64,000 bases of DNA from Orlajensenia sp037404875 (GTDB lineage: Bacteria > Actinomycetota > Actinomycetes > Actinomycetales > Microbacteriaceae), in NCBI RefSeq assembly GCF_037404875.1, contig NZ_JBBELO010000007.1, positions 62,001 through 126,000 of the forward strand, given 5' to 3'. Shown piece after piece: positions 24,408 to 32,781 of this stretch. Each line of letters opens with the position of its first letter. Within the stretch, counting starts at the first letter, position 1. The notes under the pieces were generated by a model. The model made no database searches. It saw only the letters and a program-made list of their open reading frames with translations, and was not told where the DNA came from. The position numbers and the translations under genes were made by a program.

Positions 24408-25039
24408 GCATGACCACCAAGCGACTCGCCGTCCTCTCCGCGGGACTCAGCCAGCCCTCATCGACCCGGCTGCTCGCCGACCGGCTTGCCGATGCCACCG
24501 TCGCCCGTCTGCGCGACGTGCACGGCGTCGAGGCGGAGGTGAGCGTGATCGAGTTGCGTGACATCGCCCGCGACGTCACGAACAACCTCATCACCGGATT
24601 CCCGAGCCCCACCCTCGAGACGAGCATCGAGAAGGTCACGGGTGCCGACGGTCTCATCGCCGTCAGCCCGATCTTCTCGGCGAGCTACAGCGGCCTCTTC
24701 AAGTCGTTCATCGACGTGCTCGACCCGAAGTCGCTCGAGGGCATGCCCGTGCTCCTCGGCGCGACCGGCGGCTCGCCCCGGCACTCGCTCGCGCTCGACC
24801 ACGCACTGCGGCCGCTGTTCAGCTACCTGCATGCCGTTGCCGTTCCGACCGGCGTCTACGCCGCCGCTGAGGACTGGGGCAGCGTCTCGGATTCGGTGCG
24901 GCCCCTGCCCGACCGCATCGAGCGCGCCGCCAGCGAGCTCGCTCCGCTGATCGCCGCATCCGACCGGTCGCAGCACATGCGCGACGCGTTCGCGCTCGAC
25001 GCCGGCTTCAGCGTCACGGGCGGCTTCTCAGCGCAGTAG
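24404..25039 (+). CDS. CE1759-type NADPH-dependent FMN reductase
   Basis: This 211-residue flavodoxin-fold protein begins with RLAVLSAGLSQPSSTRLLAD, a phosphate-loop for FMN. It continues with GLIAVSPIFSASYSGLFKSF and LLGATGGSPRHSLALDHALR, typical of the CE1759 branch of NADPH:FMN reductases. Its ATG overlaps the monooxygenase stop codon (ATGA), showing coupling and near-equal synthesis. It should hand reduced FMN to that partner. A large hairpin follows the gene. Confidence 0.9.
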   Translation: MSMTTKRLAVLSAGLSQPSSTRLLADRLADATVARLRDVHGVEAEVSVIELRDIARDVTNNLITGFPSPTLETSIEKVTGADGLIAVSPIFSASYSGLFKSFIDVLDPKSLEGMPVLLGATGGSPRHSLALDHALRPLFSYLHAVAVPTGVYAAAEDWGSVSDSVRPLPDRIERAASELAPLIAASDRSQHMRDAFALDAGFSVTGGFSAQ

Positions 25040-25048
25040 GCCGCCTCC

Positions 25049-25168
25049 CCGAAAAGCGAGGAGATTCCGAAAAGCGAGGAGATTCGCATGACACGCCGTC
25101 CGTTCGGGGCGGCGTGTCGGCGTGTCGGCCAAAATCGCCTCGCTTCTCGGAATCTCCTCGCTTTTCGG
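25049..25168. repeat. Large intergenic hairpin, AGCGAGG repeat family, copy 2
   Basis: The left side carries two direct copies of the 18-base unit CCGAAAAGCGAGGAGATT (25049-25084). The right side (25131-25168) carries two copies in inverse orientation, giving arms of about 36 bases with few mismatches. The loop contains its own hairpin, GACACGCC...GGCGTGTC. It lies between convergent genes, the FMN reductase and the DUF5302 gene, like copy 1. Confidence 0.88.
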
Positions 25169-25201
25169 AAAGGGCGGCGGGGAACCGGAGGGGCGAGGGG
25201 C

Positions 25202-25390
25202 TCAGCCGCCGCTCTTCCGGCGGAACTCCTGGCGGTTGTCGGCGCTTCCGTGCGCGTGGTTGATCGGCGAGCCGCCGTCGAGATGCGCCTCGCCCTTCCG
25301 CGACGAGCGCGCGTTCTTCTTCTCCAGCGCCTCCCGGAACTTGCGCTTCACGTCGTCGGATGCCGCTTCGGGCTTCTGTTCGGAATCCAT
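25202..25390 (-). CDS. Small DUF5302 family protein
   Basis: The 62-residue, highly charged protein contains DVKRKFREALEKKN and a Gly/His-rich end (GSADNRQEFRRKSGG). This matches DUF5302, a small actinobacterial family of unknown function. It has no membrane or secretion signal. It is transcribed in the same direction as the upstream DedA gene, whose stop codon lies 9 bases before its start, so they are probably co-transcribed. Confidence 0.75.
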   Translation of the reverse strand: MDSEQKPEAASDDVKRKFREALEKKNARSSRKGEAHLDGGSPINHAHGSADNRQEFRRKSGG

Positions 25391-25399
25391 GGCTCCAGA

Positions 25400-26062
25400 T
25401 TACGCCTCACCCGACGGGCTCGCTGGGCCCGCCGTGTCGGCCGGAACAACGGCTGCGGATGCCGCGCGCGCCGCCTTGCCGGCGGCAAGACGTGCAGAGA
25501 CCGCATCCACGAGCAGGCCGACGAGCACGGCCACGACGACCGAGACGATGATGGCTAGCAACGGGGTGGCCGAGAGGGCTGCCCCCACGGTGGCGCCCAC
25601 CGCGGTGTTGTAGACGGCCCACGCCAGCCCGGCCCCAGCCGAGAGCGGGAGGTAGCGCCGCAGCGCGAGCCCGCTCGATCCCGCCGCGAGGTTCACCGCG
25701 ATGCGCGCGAACGGCACGTACCGCGCGGTGAAGACGAGCACCGCGGCGCGTCGGTGGATGCCGAGCCGCGCGCGGTCGATGGCCCGCCCGATGCGGCCCC
25801 TCCGCTGCCAGGCCCACCGGTCCAGGCCCACCTCTCGTCCGAGAAGAAAGCACGCGAGATCGCCGGTGAGCGCTCCGGCGGCCGCGATGGGGATCACGAT
25901 CGCGGGGGAGGGAGCACCCGTCGCCGCCCAGAGGGCCCCGAGCGTGACGATGAAGGTCTCGCTCGGCAGTACGACGAGAAAGGCGTCTCCCACCACGAGC
26001 GCGAACAGCGCGGGGTAGAGCCACGGCGAGGCCGCGATGTGTTCGAGCCACGCCTGATCCAC
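25400..26062 (-). CDS. DedA family membrane protein
   Basis: This 220-residue protein has four to five membrane helices and the DedA/VTT pattern. An acidic residue lies in the first helices (VVGDAFLVVLPSETF), followed by GDLACFLLGREVG and the arginine-containing FTARYVPFARIAVNLAAGSSG. DedA proteins act in membrane homeostasis and some are lipid scramblases or undecaprenyl-phosphate flippases. Which role applies here is unknown. It is divergent from the glycosyltransferase-SGNH gene and followed by the small DUF5302 gene. Confidence 0.88.
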   Translation of the reverse strand: MDQAWLEHIAASPWLYPALFALVVGDAFLVVLPSETFIVTLGALWAATGAPSPAIVIPIAAAGALTGDLACFLLGREVGLDRWAWQRRGRIGRAIDRARLGIHRRAAVLVFTARYVPFARIAVNLAAGSSGLALRRYLPLSAGAGLAWAVYNTAVGATVGAALSATPLLAIIVSVVVAVLVGLLVDAVSARLAAGKAARAASAAVVPADTAGPASPSGEA

Positions 26063-26216
26063 GACTGTGTTCTAGCGCGCACAGGTGAACGGAGAGCGAC
26101 ACCGTGCCGCCGGCGTCCTCGGAACGGGGGTAACGCGAGCGGTACACCTCGTGAATCCTTCGCCGAGAGGGGTTGTCGGCCATCCTGCGGCCATCTCGGG
26201 CGAGCATCCTGACGGC

Positions 26217-28259
26217 GTGAGAGTCGTACTGTTCGCAGAGTCCTTCCTCCCGCACATGAATGGCGTGACGCACTCCCTCCTGCAGGTTCTGCGCCACCTG
26301 GAATCCCGAGGCGACGAGGCGCTCGTCGTCGCTCCGAAGTCGGGCCCGATCGACCAGGGCCTGCACGGCGCCGCCACGGCCCTGTTGCGCTCCGTGCCCT
26401 TGCCTTCCTACCCCGAGGTTCGCCTCACCTTCGCCCGGGCCGGTCGCCTCGCGGGCATCATCGAGCAGTTCCGGCCCGACGTGGCGCACCTCGCGTCGCC
26501 CTTCGTGCTCGGATGGCAGGCCGTCCGCGCCGCCGAACACCTCGGCGTGCCGACGGTGGCGATCTACCAGACCGATATCGCCGGGTATGCCGAGCGCTAC
26601 GGCATCCCCGGTGCCGCCCCAGCGCTCGCCCGGCACGTGGCGCGGCTGCACGCCCGCGCCACCCTGACCCTCGCGCCCTCCACTGCATCCGTCGCCCAAC
26701 TCGAGGCGCTCGGAGTGCCGCACATCCGCACGTGGGCGCGCGGGGTGGATGCGCAGCGCTTCCAGCCCGCCCGACGAAGCGAGAGCTGGCGGGCGGCCGT
26801 AGCACCGGCCGGTGAGGTGCTCGTGGGGTACGTCGGCCGCCTCGCCGCCGAGAAGCAGGTGGAGGACCTGCGCGCGATCACCGACCTTCCCGGTACCCGC
26901 CTCGTCGTCATCGGCGACGGACCTTCCCGGCCCGCTCTGGAACGGATGCTGCCCAGCGCACTGTTCACCGGCTTCCTCGCCGGTGACGAGCTCGCGCAGG
27001 CTCTCGCGAGCCTGGACGTGTTCGTGCACCCGGGCGAGACCGAGACCTTCTGCCAGAGCGTGCAGGAAGCGCTCGCCAGCGGGGTGCCCGTGGTCGCGAC
27101 CGGCAGCGGCGGCCCTCTCGACCTCGTGCACAGCAGCGTGACCGGATGGCTCTACGAACCCGGCAACCTCGCCGAACTGCGTGCCCGCGTGCTCGACCTC
27201 GCCGGTGACGGCGCGAAGCGCCGCGCCTTCGGAGCCGCCGCGCGGGCATCGGTCGCCGATCGCAGCTGGAGCAGTCTGGGCGAGGAACTCATCGGCCACT
27301 ACCGCGACGCCATCGCGACGCGCGTGCCGGCAGCGACAGCCGCTCCCTCGCCCGCCCCCTCAGGGCCGCGGTCCGTGAGCCTGCGCGACCGGCCGGTCGC
27401 CAAGGCCGCATCCGTCGGCGCCGTTGCGGGCGCGCCCCTTCAGCCGCCGTGGAAGCGCTACGTCGCCCTGGGCGACTCGCTGACCGAAGGGCTGTGCGAC
27501 ACCTCGCGGATGCCGGCCGGCCAGTACCGGGGCTGGGCCGACCGGCTCGCCCTGCTGCTCGCGTACTCGAGACCGGCGACCGATCCGCTGCGCTACGCGA
27601 ATCTCGCCGTGCGCTCACGGCGCACGGCCGAGGTGATCACCGAGCAGATGCCGCAGGCCATCGAGCTCGGAGCCGACCTGGTCTCGGTACTCGTCGGCGG
27701 CAACGACCTCGTCAAGCCGCACGTCGATCCGCGGGTCACGGCCGACATCCTCGCCGAGGGCATCGGGCGCCTCGTGGCGCCGGCCCGCGACGTGCTCGTC
27801 GTCACGGCCTTCAGCCCTCGTCGCCCGTACCTGGGCGCGCTGGATGCCCGCTTCGCGGCCTTCAATGAGCGGCTGGTGGATGCCATCGACGGCACCGGCG
27901 CGATCGTGCTCGACACGCGCAGTTTCGAGCAGCTGCGCGCTCCCGAGATGTGGGCCGCCGATCGCGTGCACCTGAACTCACGTGGCCATCGCGCCCTCGC
28001 GTACACCGCCGGAACGATGCTCGGCGTACCGGATGCGCAGACCCTCGGCGGCCTCGAGTTGGCGGTGCACGAGGAGAGCGTGCACGCCACGGAGGAGGCG
28101 GCCGTGCCCACGGGTCGATGGCTCGTCGCGCACGCCGCGCCGTGGGCGCTCCGGCGCTTGCGCGGGCACACCGCCGGCGAGGGCCGCGCCGCAAAGCACG
28201 ACGCCCTCGTGGCGCTCGCGCGCGGCGCCGAGAGGCCCTCTGAGGCGGGTCTCTGCTAG
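26217..28259 (+). CDS. Fusion of a GT4 glycosyltransferase and an SGNH hydrolase
   Basis: One frame encodes 680 residues. Residues 1 to about 375 are a GT-B, family 4 glycosyltransferase: VVLFAESFLPHMNGVTHSLL, an MgtA/PimB-like mannosyltransferase opening, then GYVGRLAAEKQVEDL, VIGDGPSRPALE and the donor site ETFCQSVQEALASGVPVVAT. A Pro/Ala linker follows. About residues 412-605 are an SGNH/GDSL esterase with VALGDSLTEG (Ser near 421), VGGNDLV and the catalytic pair in DRVHLNSRGH. The GTG start is chosen because the conserved strand begins there. It may build and acylate or deacylate a glycolipid, which is an inference. Confidence 0.88.
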   Translation: MRVVLFAESFLPHMNGVTHSLLQVLRHLESRGDEALVVAPKSGPIDQGLHGAATALLRSVPLPSYPEVRLTFARAGRLAGIIEQFRPDVAHLASPFVLGWQAVRAAEHLGVPTVAIYQTDIAGYAERYGIPGAAPALARHVARLHARATLTLAPSTASVAQLEALGVPHIRTWARGVDAQRFQPARRSESWRAAVAPAGEVLVGYVGRLAAEKQVEDLRAITDLPGTRLVVIGDGPSRPALERMLPSALFTGFLAGDELAQALASLDVFVHPGETETFCQSVQEALASGVPVVATGSGGPLDLVHSSVTGWLYEPGNLAELRARVLDLAGDGAKRRAFGAAARASVADRSWSSLGEELIGHYRDAIATRVPAATAAPSPAPSGPRSVSLRDRPVAKAASVGAVAGAPLQPPWKRYVALGDSLTEGLCDTSRMPAGQYRGWADRLALLLAYSRPATDPLRYANLAVRSRRTAEVITEQMPQAIELGADLVSVLVGGNDLVKPHVDPRVTADILAEGIGRLVAPARDVLVVTAFSPRRPYLGALDARFAAFNERLVDAIDGTGAIVLDTRSFEQLRAPEMWAADRVHLNSRGHRALAYTAGTMLGVPDAQTLGGLELAVHEESVHATEEAAVPTGRWLVAHAAPWALRRLRGHTAGEGRAAKHDALVALARGAERPSEAGLC

Positions 28260-28504
28260 TGTTGGTGTGGCCCACATGTGGGCTGCTCACAATTGAAGAG
28301 AGCACCAACGGAGCAGGCTGGCAGGATGCTGGTCCCCTGTGGTGGCTTACCAAGCGGCCGATTCGCGGCATCCGTTTGGTGGACTTCTACTGGTGGCCAG
28401 CGCAAGCGAATCAACCTGACGCGCTGAAATCTGCCTGTTCCCCCTGCTCCTGCGTAGGAGTCGTGCCCATACGGTCGCGACGTTAAACAAAGGAGAAAGA
28501 CCTC
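28257..28504 (+). promoter_or_regulatory. pnp promoter and long 5' leader
   Basis: A TAGTGT -10 box overlaps the stop codon of the fusion gene. A leader of about 235 bases follows before pnp, opening with the perfect 14-base palindrome GCCCACATGTGGGC (28270-28283), which would form a hairpin at the very 5' end of the RNA. In other bacteria PNPase controls its own mRNA through a 5' hairpin, so autoregulation is plausible. A 75-codon frame across the leader shows no coding signal I trust. Confidence 0.5.
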
Positions 28505-30805
28505 TTGGAAGGTCCAGAAATCACGTTCGCCGAGACCGTCATCGACAATGGCTCGTTCGGCACCCGCACCATCCGCTTCGAGACCGGCCGTCTCGCCCAG
28601 CAGGCCCAGGGCTCTGCTGCCGCCTACATCGACGAAGAGACCATGCTTCTCTCGGCGACGAGCGTCTCCAAGCAGCCGAAGGACAACTTCGACTTCTTCC
28701 CGCTGACGATCGACGTCGAAGAGCGCATGTACGCCGCCGGCCGCATCCCCGGATCGTTCTTCCGTCGTGAGGGCCGCCCCTCGACCGAGGCGATCCTCAC
28801 CTGCCGCCTCATCGACCGTCCGCTGCGTCCGTCGTTCGTCGACGGCCTGCGCAACGAGATCCAGGTCGTCGTGACGGTTCTGGCCATCGAGCCCGACGAG
28901 CTCTACGACGTGCTCGCCATCAACGCGGCGTCGATGTCGACCCAGCTCGCCGGCCTCCCGTTCTCGGGCCCCATCGGCGGTGTGCGCCTCGCGCTCATCC
29001 CCACCGAGCACGGCAAGGGCCAGTGGGTCGCGTTCCCGAAGTACTCGCAGCTCGCGGATGCCGTCTTCAGCATGGTCGTCGCGGGTCGCGTCGTCACCGA
29101 CGAGTCCGGCAACCAGGATGTCGCGATCATGATGATCGAGGCAGAGGCCACCGACGGCGCCTGGAACCTCATCCAGGGCGGCGCCGTCAAGCCGAACGAA
29201 GAGGTCATCGCCGAGGGCATCGAGGCGGCCAAGCCGTTCATCGCCCAGCTGGTCGAGGCACAGGCGAAGGTCGCCGCTGCGGCCGCCAAGCCGACCGCCG
29301 ACTTCCCGGTGTTCCCGCCCTACGAGCAGTCCACGTATGACGCCGTCGCCGGCCTCGCCTACGACGAGCTCAAGGGCGTCTACCAGATCGCCGACAAGAT
29401 CGCCCGCCAGAACGCGGACGACGAGCTCAAGGCGCGCGTCAAGCAGGCCATCACGGCCAAGGTCGACGCCGGTGAGCTCGAGGCCGGTGCACTGCACCAG
29501 TTCAGCGCCGCCTACAAGTCGGTCACCAAGCTCGTCATGCGCACCCGTGTGCTGAACGAGGGCATCCGCATCGACGGCCGCGGGCTCGCGGACATCCGCC
29601 CGCTCGACGCCGAGGTCGCCGTGATCCCGCGCGTGCACGGCTCGGCGATCTTCCAGCGCGGCGAGACCCAGATCCTGGGTGTCACCACGCTGAACATGCT
29701 CAAGATGGAGCAGCAGATCGACGCGCTCACGCCCGAGAAGCACAAGCGCTACATGCACAACTACAACTTCCCGCCCTACTCGACCGGTGAGACCGGCCGC
29801 GTGGGTTCGCCGAAGCGTCGCGAGATCGGACACGGTGCTCTCGCCGAGCGCGCCCTCGTTCCGGTGCTGCCCTCGCGCGAGGAGTTCCCCTACGCGATCC
29901 GCCAGGTCTCCGAGGCACTCGGATCCAACGGATCGACCTCCATGGGCTCCGTGTGCGCCTCGACCCTGTCGCTGCTGAACGCCGGTGTGCCGCTGCGCGC
30001 CCCGGTCGCCGGCATCGCCATGGGCCTCATCTCCGACACCATCGACGGCCAGACCCGCTACGCGGCCCTGACCGACATCCTCGGTGCCGAAGACGCCCTG
30101 GGCGACATGGACTTCAAGGTCGCCGGTACCAGCGAGTTCGTCACCGCGATCCAGCTCGACACCAAGCTCGACGGCATCCCCGCGTCCGTGCTCGGTGCCG
30201 CCCTCAAGCAGGCCAAGGATGCGCGCACCACGATCCTGCAGGTTCTGAACGCGGCCATCGACGCTCCCGACGAGATGGCTCCGACGGCTCCGCGCGTGAT
30301 CAGCGTGCAGATCCCCGTCGACAAGATCGGCGAGCTCATCGGCCCCAAGGGCAAGACGATCAACTCCATCCAGGACGAGACCGGCGCCGACATCTCCATC
30401 GAGGAGGACGGCACCGTCTACATCGGTGCGGTCGACGGCCCCTCGGCCGAGGCTGCCCGCCTGCGGGTGAACGCGATCGCCAACCCGACCAACCCCGAGG
30501 TCGGCGAGCAGTTCCTCGGAACCGTCGTCAAGATCGCGGCCTTCGGCGCGTTCGTCTCCCTGCTCCCGGGCAAGGACGGCCTGCTGCACATCAGCGAGGT
30601 GCGCAAGCTCGCCGGCGGCAAGCGCGTCGAGAACGTCGAAGACGTTCTCGGTGTCGGTCAGAAGGTGCTCGTCGAGATCACGAAGATCGACGACCGCGGC
30701 AAGCTCTCGCTCGCCCCGGTCATCGCCGACGAGGCCGAGGGCGCCGGCGAGGCCGCAGCTCCCGCCGAGGGCGCTCAGCAGCCTGAGAGCGTGAACGCCG
30801 AGTAG
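28505..30805 (+). CDS. pnp: Polyribonucleotide nucleotidyltransferase (PNPase)
   Basis: This 766-residue protein has two RNase PH domains (about residues 15-150 and 345-560), a helical linker, a KH domain with IGELIGPKGKTINSIQDETG and a C-terminal S1 domain with GTVVKIAAFGAFVSLLPGKDGLLHIS split by a few residues from the KH domain. It degrades RNA 3' to 5' with phosphate and can add tails. It starts with TTG, preceded by AAAGGAG at about 9 bases. The acidic Ala/Glu tail is usual in actinobacteria. Confidence 0.98.
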   Translation: MEGPEITFAETVIDNGSFGTRTIRFETGRLAQQAQGSAAAYIDEETMLLSATSVSKQPKDNFDFFPLTIDVEERMYAAGRIPGSFFRREGRPSTEAILTCRLIDRPLRPSFVDGLRNEIQVVVTVLAIEPDELYDVLAINAASMSTQLAGLPFSGPIGGVRLALIPTEHGKGQWVAFPKYSQLADAVFSMVVAGRVVTDESGNQDVAIMMIEAEATDGAWNLIQGGAVKPNEEVIAEGIEAAKPFIAQLVEAQAKVAAAAAKPTADFPVFPPYEQSTYDAVAGLAYDELKGVYQIADKIARQNADDELKARVKQAITAKVDAGELEAGALHQFSAAYKSVTKLVMRTRVLNEGIRIDGRGLADIRPLDAEVAVIPRVHGSAIFQRGETQILGVTTLNMLKMEQQIDALTPEKHKRYMHNYNFPPYSTGETGRVGSPKRREIGHGALAERALVPVLPSREEFPYAIRQVSEALGSNGSTSMGSVCASTLSLLNAGVPLRAPVAGIAMGLISDTIDGQTRYAALTDILGAEDALGDMDFKVAGTSEFVTAIQLDTKLDGIPASVLGAALKQAKDARTTILQVLNAAIDAPDEMAPTAPRVISVQIPVDKIGELIGPKGKTINSIQDETGADISIEEDGTVYIGAVDGPSAEAARLRVNAIANPTNPEVGEQFLGTVVKIAAFGAFVSLLPGKDGLLHISEVRKLAGGKRVENVEDVLGVGQKVLVEITKIDDRGKLSLAPVIADEAEGAGEAAAPAEGAQQPESVNAE

Positions 30806-30815
30806 TTCCCGCACG

Positions 30816-30890
30816 ACGACGGATGCCCGTCGTCCGGCCCGAGGCCCCGCACCATGCGGGCGATCGGGTCGGGCGGCGGGCATCCGTCGT
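30816..30890. terminator. Nested inverted repeat downstream of pnp
   Basis: The 14-base arms ACGACGGATGCCCG (30816-30829) and CGGGCATCCGTCGT (30877-30890) are perfect complements and enclose a second hairpin, GCCCCGCA...TGCGGGC (30844-30861). No strong T-run follows. It starts 10 bases after the pnp stop codon and is likely to stabilise the 3' end or terminate transcription. Confidence 0.65.
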
Positions 30891-30974
30891 TCCGGGGGAT
30901 CGTGACAAACGTCATGCCGCGATCACGACGGCAGTGACGGGTCGTTCCCGCCATGCCCCCGCAGGATTGGGGGC

Positions 30975-31916
30975 ATGGATACAGAAATACGTGCGCGGGA
31001 CGAGTCAGACGTCGCCGCCCTCGAGGCGCTGCCGGCCATCGACGCGGTCGGCCTGAGCAAGGCCTACGGGTCGGTCCGAGCGGTCGACCGCATCGATCTG
31101 CGGGTGCGACCGGGCGAGATCGTGGCCTTCCTCGGACCCAACGGCGCCGGCAAGACCACGAGCATCGACATGATGCTCGGACTCGCCTCACCCGACAGCG
31201 GCAGCGTGCGCATCTTCGGCCGTTCGCCCCGCGCCGCGATCTCCCAAGGGCTCGTATCGGCGGTGCTTCAGACCGGCGGACTGCTGAAGGACCTGACGGT
31301 GCGCGAGACGGTACGCCTCACGGCATCGCTGTTCACCGACCCGCGCCCGGTCGATGACGTGATGCAGCGCGCGGGCATCACGCTGATCGCCGACCGCATG
31401 GTGGGCAAGTGCTCCGGCGGCGAGCAGCAGCGCCTGCGGTTCGCGATGGCGTTGCTCAGTGATCCGGGACTGCTCATCCTCGACGAGCCGACGACGGGCA
31501 TGGACGTGGAGGGTCGCCGCGACTTCTGGGGTGCCATCCGCGCGGACGCGGAGCGCGGACGCACCGTGCTCTTCGCCACGCACTACCTCGACGAGGCCGA
31601 CGCCTACGCCGACCGCATCGTGCTTCTGCGCCACGGGCGCGTGGTGGCCGACGGCACGGCAACCGAGGTGAAGAACCTCGCAGCCGACCGTACGGTGCGC
31701 GCCACGATCGAGCAGGTCGACGCCGACGCGCTCGCTGCCCTGCCCGGCGTGATCGGTGTCGAGCGCCGAGGACAGCGCATCGGCATCACCACGGGCGATT
31801 CGGATGCGGTGGCCCGCTACCTGCTCACCCAGACCGCCGCGTACGACATCGAGATCACCGCGCAGGGGCTCGAAGACGTCTTCATCGCACTTACTTCGGA
31901 AGGACAGCCCTCATGA
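30975..31916 (+). CDS. ABC transporter ATP-binding protein (drug/ABC-2 type)
   Basis: The 313-residue ATPase has Walker A GPNGAGKTT (residues 54-62), a signature CSGGEQQ (146-152, with Cys in place of the usual Leu), Walker B LLILDEPTTGMD and a C-terminal extension typical of DrrA/NatA exporters. It should power the ABC-2 permease encoded by the overlapping next gene. A two-component system follows. This is the usual layout of a stress- or drug-induced export module in Gram-positive bacteria. Confidence 0.92.
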   Translation: MDTEIRARDESDVAALEALPAIDAVGLSKAYGSVRAVDRIDLRVRPGEIVAFLGPNGAGKTTSIDMMLGLASPDSGSVRIFGRSPRAAISQGLVSAVLQTGGLLKDLTVRETVRLTASLFTDPRPVDDVMQRAGITLIADRMVGKCSGGEQQRLRFAMALLSDPGLLILDEPTTGMDVEGRRDFWGAIRADAERGRTVLFATHYLDEADAYADRIVLLRHGRVVADGTATEVKNLAADRTVRATIEQVDADALAALPGVIGVERRGQRIGITTGDSDAVARYLLTQTAAYDIEITAQGLEDVFIALTSEGQPS

Positions 31917-32725
31917 GCACCGCCATCGAAGATCGCGTCAGCCTGGAGCGCACGGCCGCGCCGCTCGGCGGCTTCAACCTCACCTTCCTCGGCATCGAAC
32001 TGCGCCGGAAGCTGCGCAACCGTCGTTCGATCGCGTTCACCGTCGTCTTTCCCGTGCTGATGTACTACCTCGCCGGCTATCCGAACCACGACGTTGCCCT
32101 CACCGAAGTTCCACTCGCGCAGGGCGGCCTGTCGGTCGCCGCCTACATCATGGTCTCGATGGCGCTCTACGGGGCGATGATGTCGGCCACCAACGCTGGA
32201 GGAGCGGTCGCGACGGAGCGGGCGCTCGGGTGGAGCCGGCAGTTGCGCCTGACGCCCCTGAACCCCATGGCGAACGTGGCCATGAAACTCATCGCCGGAA
32301 TGATGTTCGGACTCATCGCCGTGGTGGCGACCTATCTCGCCGGCGTCATCAGCGGCGTGCATATGTCGGCCGCGCAGTGGATCTTCTCCGGCTTGGCAGC
32401 CTGGCTGCTGGGCTCGGCGGTGTTCACCACGCTCGGCCTGCTGTTCGGCTACCTCGTTCCCGGCGAGAACGCGATGCAGGTCACGAGCCTCGTCGTGGTG
32501 TTCTTCTCGTTCATCGGCGGCCTGTTCTACCCGGTGAGCATGATGCCGCCGATCATGCAGGATGTCGCGGCGTGGACGCCGGTCTACGGCATCGGCGAGA
32601 TCGCCCGCGCACCGCTCACGGGTCAGGGATTCGACGCTCTCGTGCTGGTGAACGCGGTGTGCTGGTTCGCGATTTTCGCGGTGGGCACGGCGCTGCTGTT
32701 CCGCCGCGACACCAAGCGGGTCTAG
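31913..32725 (+). CDS. ABC-2 type transporter permease
   Basis: This 270-residue protein has six hydrophobic helices, an N-terminal amphipathic segment (IELRRKLRNRRSIAFTVVFP) and the ABC-2 motif TSLVVVFFSFIGGLFYPVSMMP. Its ATG overlaps the stop codon of the ATPase gene (ATGA). Together they should form an exporter of a drug, lipid or peptide. The substrate is not evident. The kinase gene starts 57 bases later. Confidence 0.9.
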   Translation: MSTAIEDRVSLERTAAPLGGFNLTFLGIELRRKLRNRRSIAFTVVFPVLMYYLAGYPNHDVALTEVPLAQGGLSVAAYIMVSMALYGAMMSATNAGGAVATERALGWSRQLRLTPLNPMANVAMKLIAGMMFGLIAVVATYLAGVISGVHMSAAQWIFSGLAAWLLGSAVFTTLGLLFGYLVPGENAMQVTSLVVVFFSFIGGLFYPVSMMPPIMQDVAAWTPVYGIGEIARAPLTGQGFDALVLVNAVCWFAIFAVGTALLFRRDTKRV

Positions 32726-32781
32726 GGCGAACCGTCGGTCGTGCACGGACAGGTCAGTGGAGCGAAGAGGGGCTGAGTAGG

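Noticed and set aside
28259..28486. Possible 75-codon leader peptide upstream of pnp
   Set aside because: There is no ribosome binding site, the start would precede the predicted transcription start, and the residues show no recognisable pattern.
28256..30883. A long open frame of about 875 codons on the strand opposite pnp
   Set aside because: It is a by-product of high GC content in the third codon position. Its translation is low in complexity (runs of D, G, L, V), and pnp on the other strand is certain.
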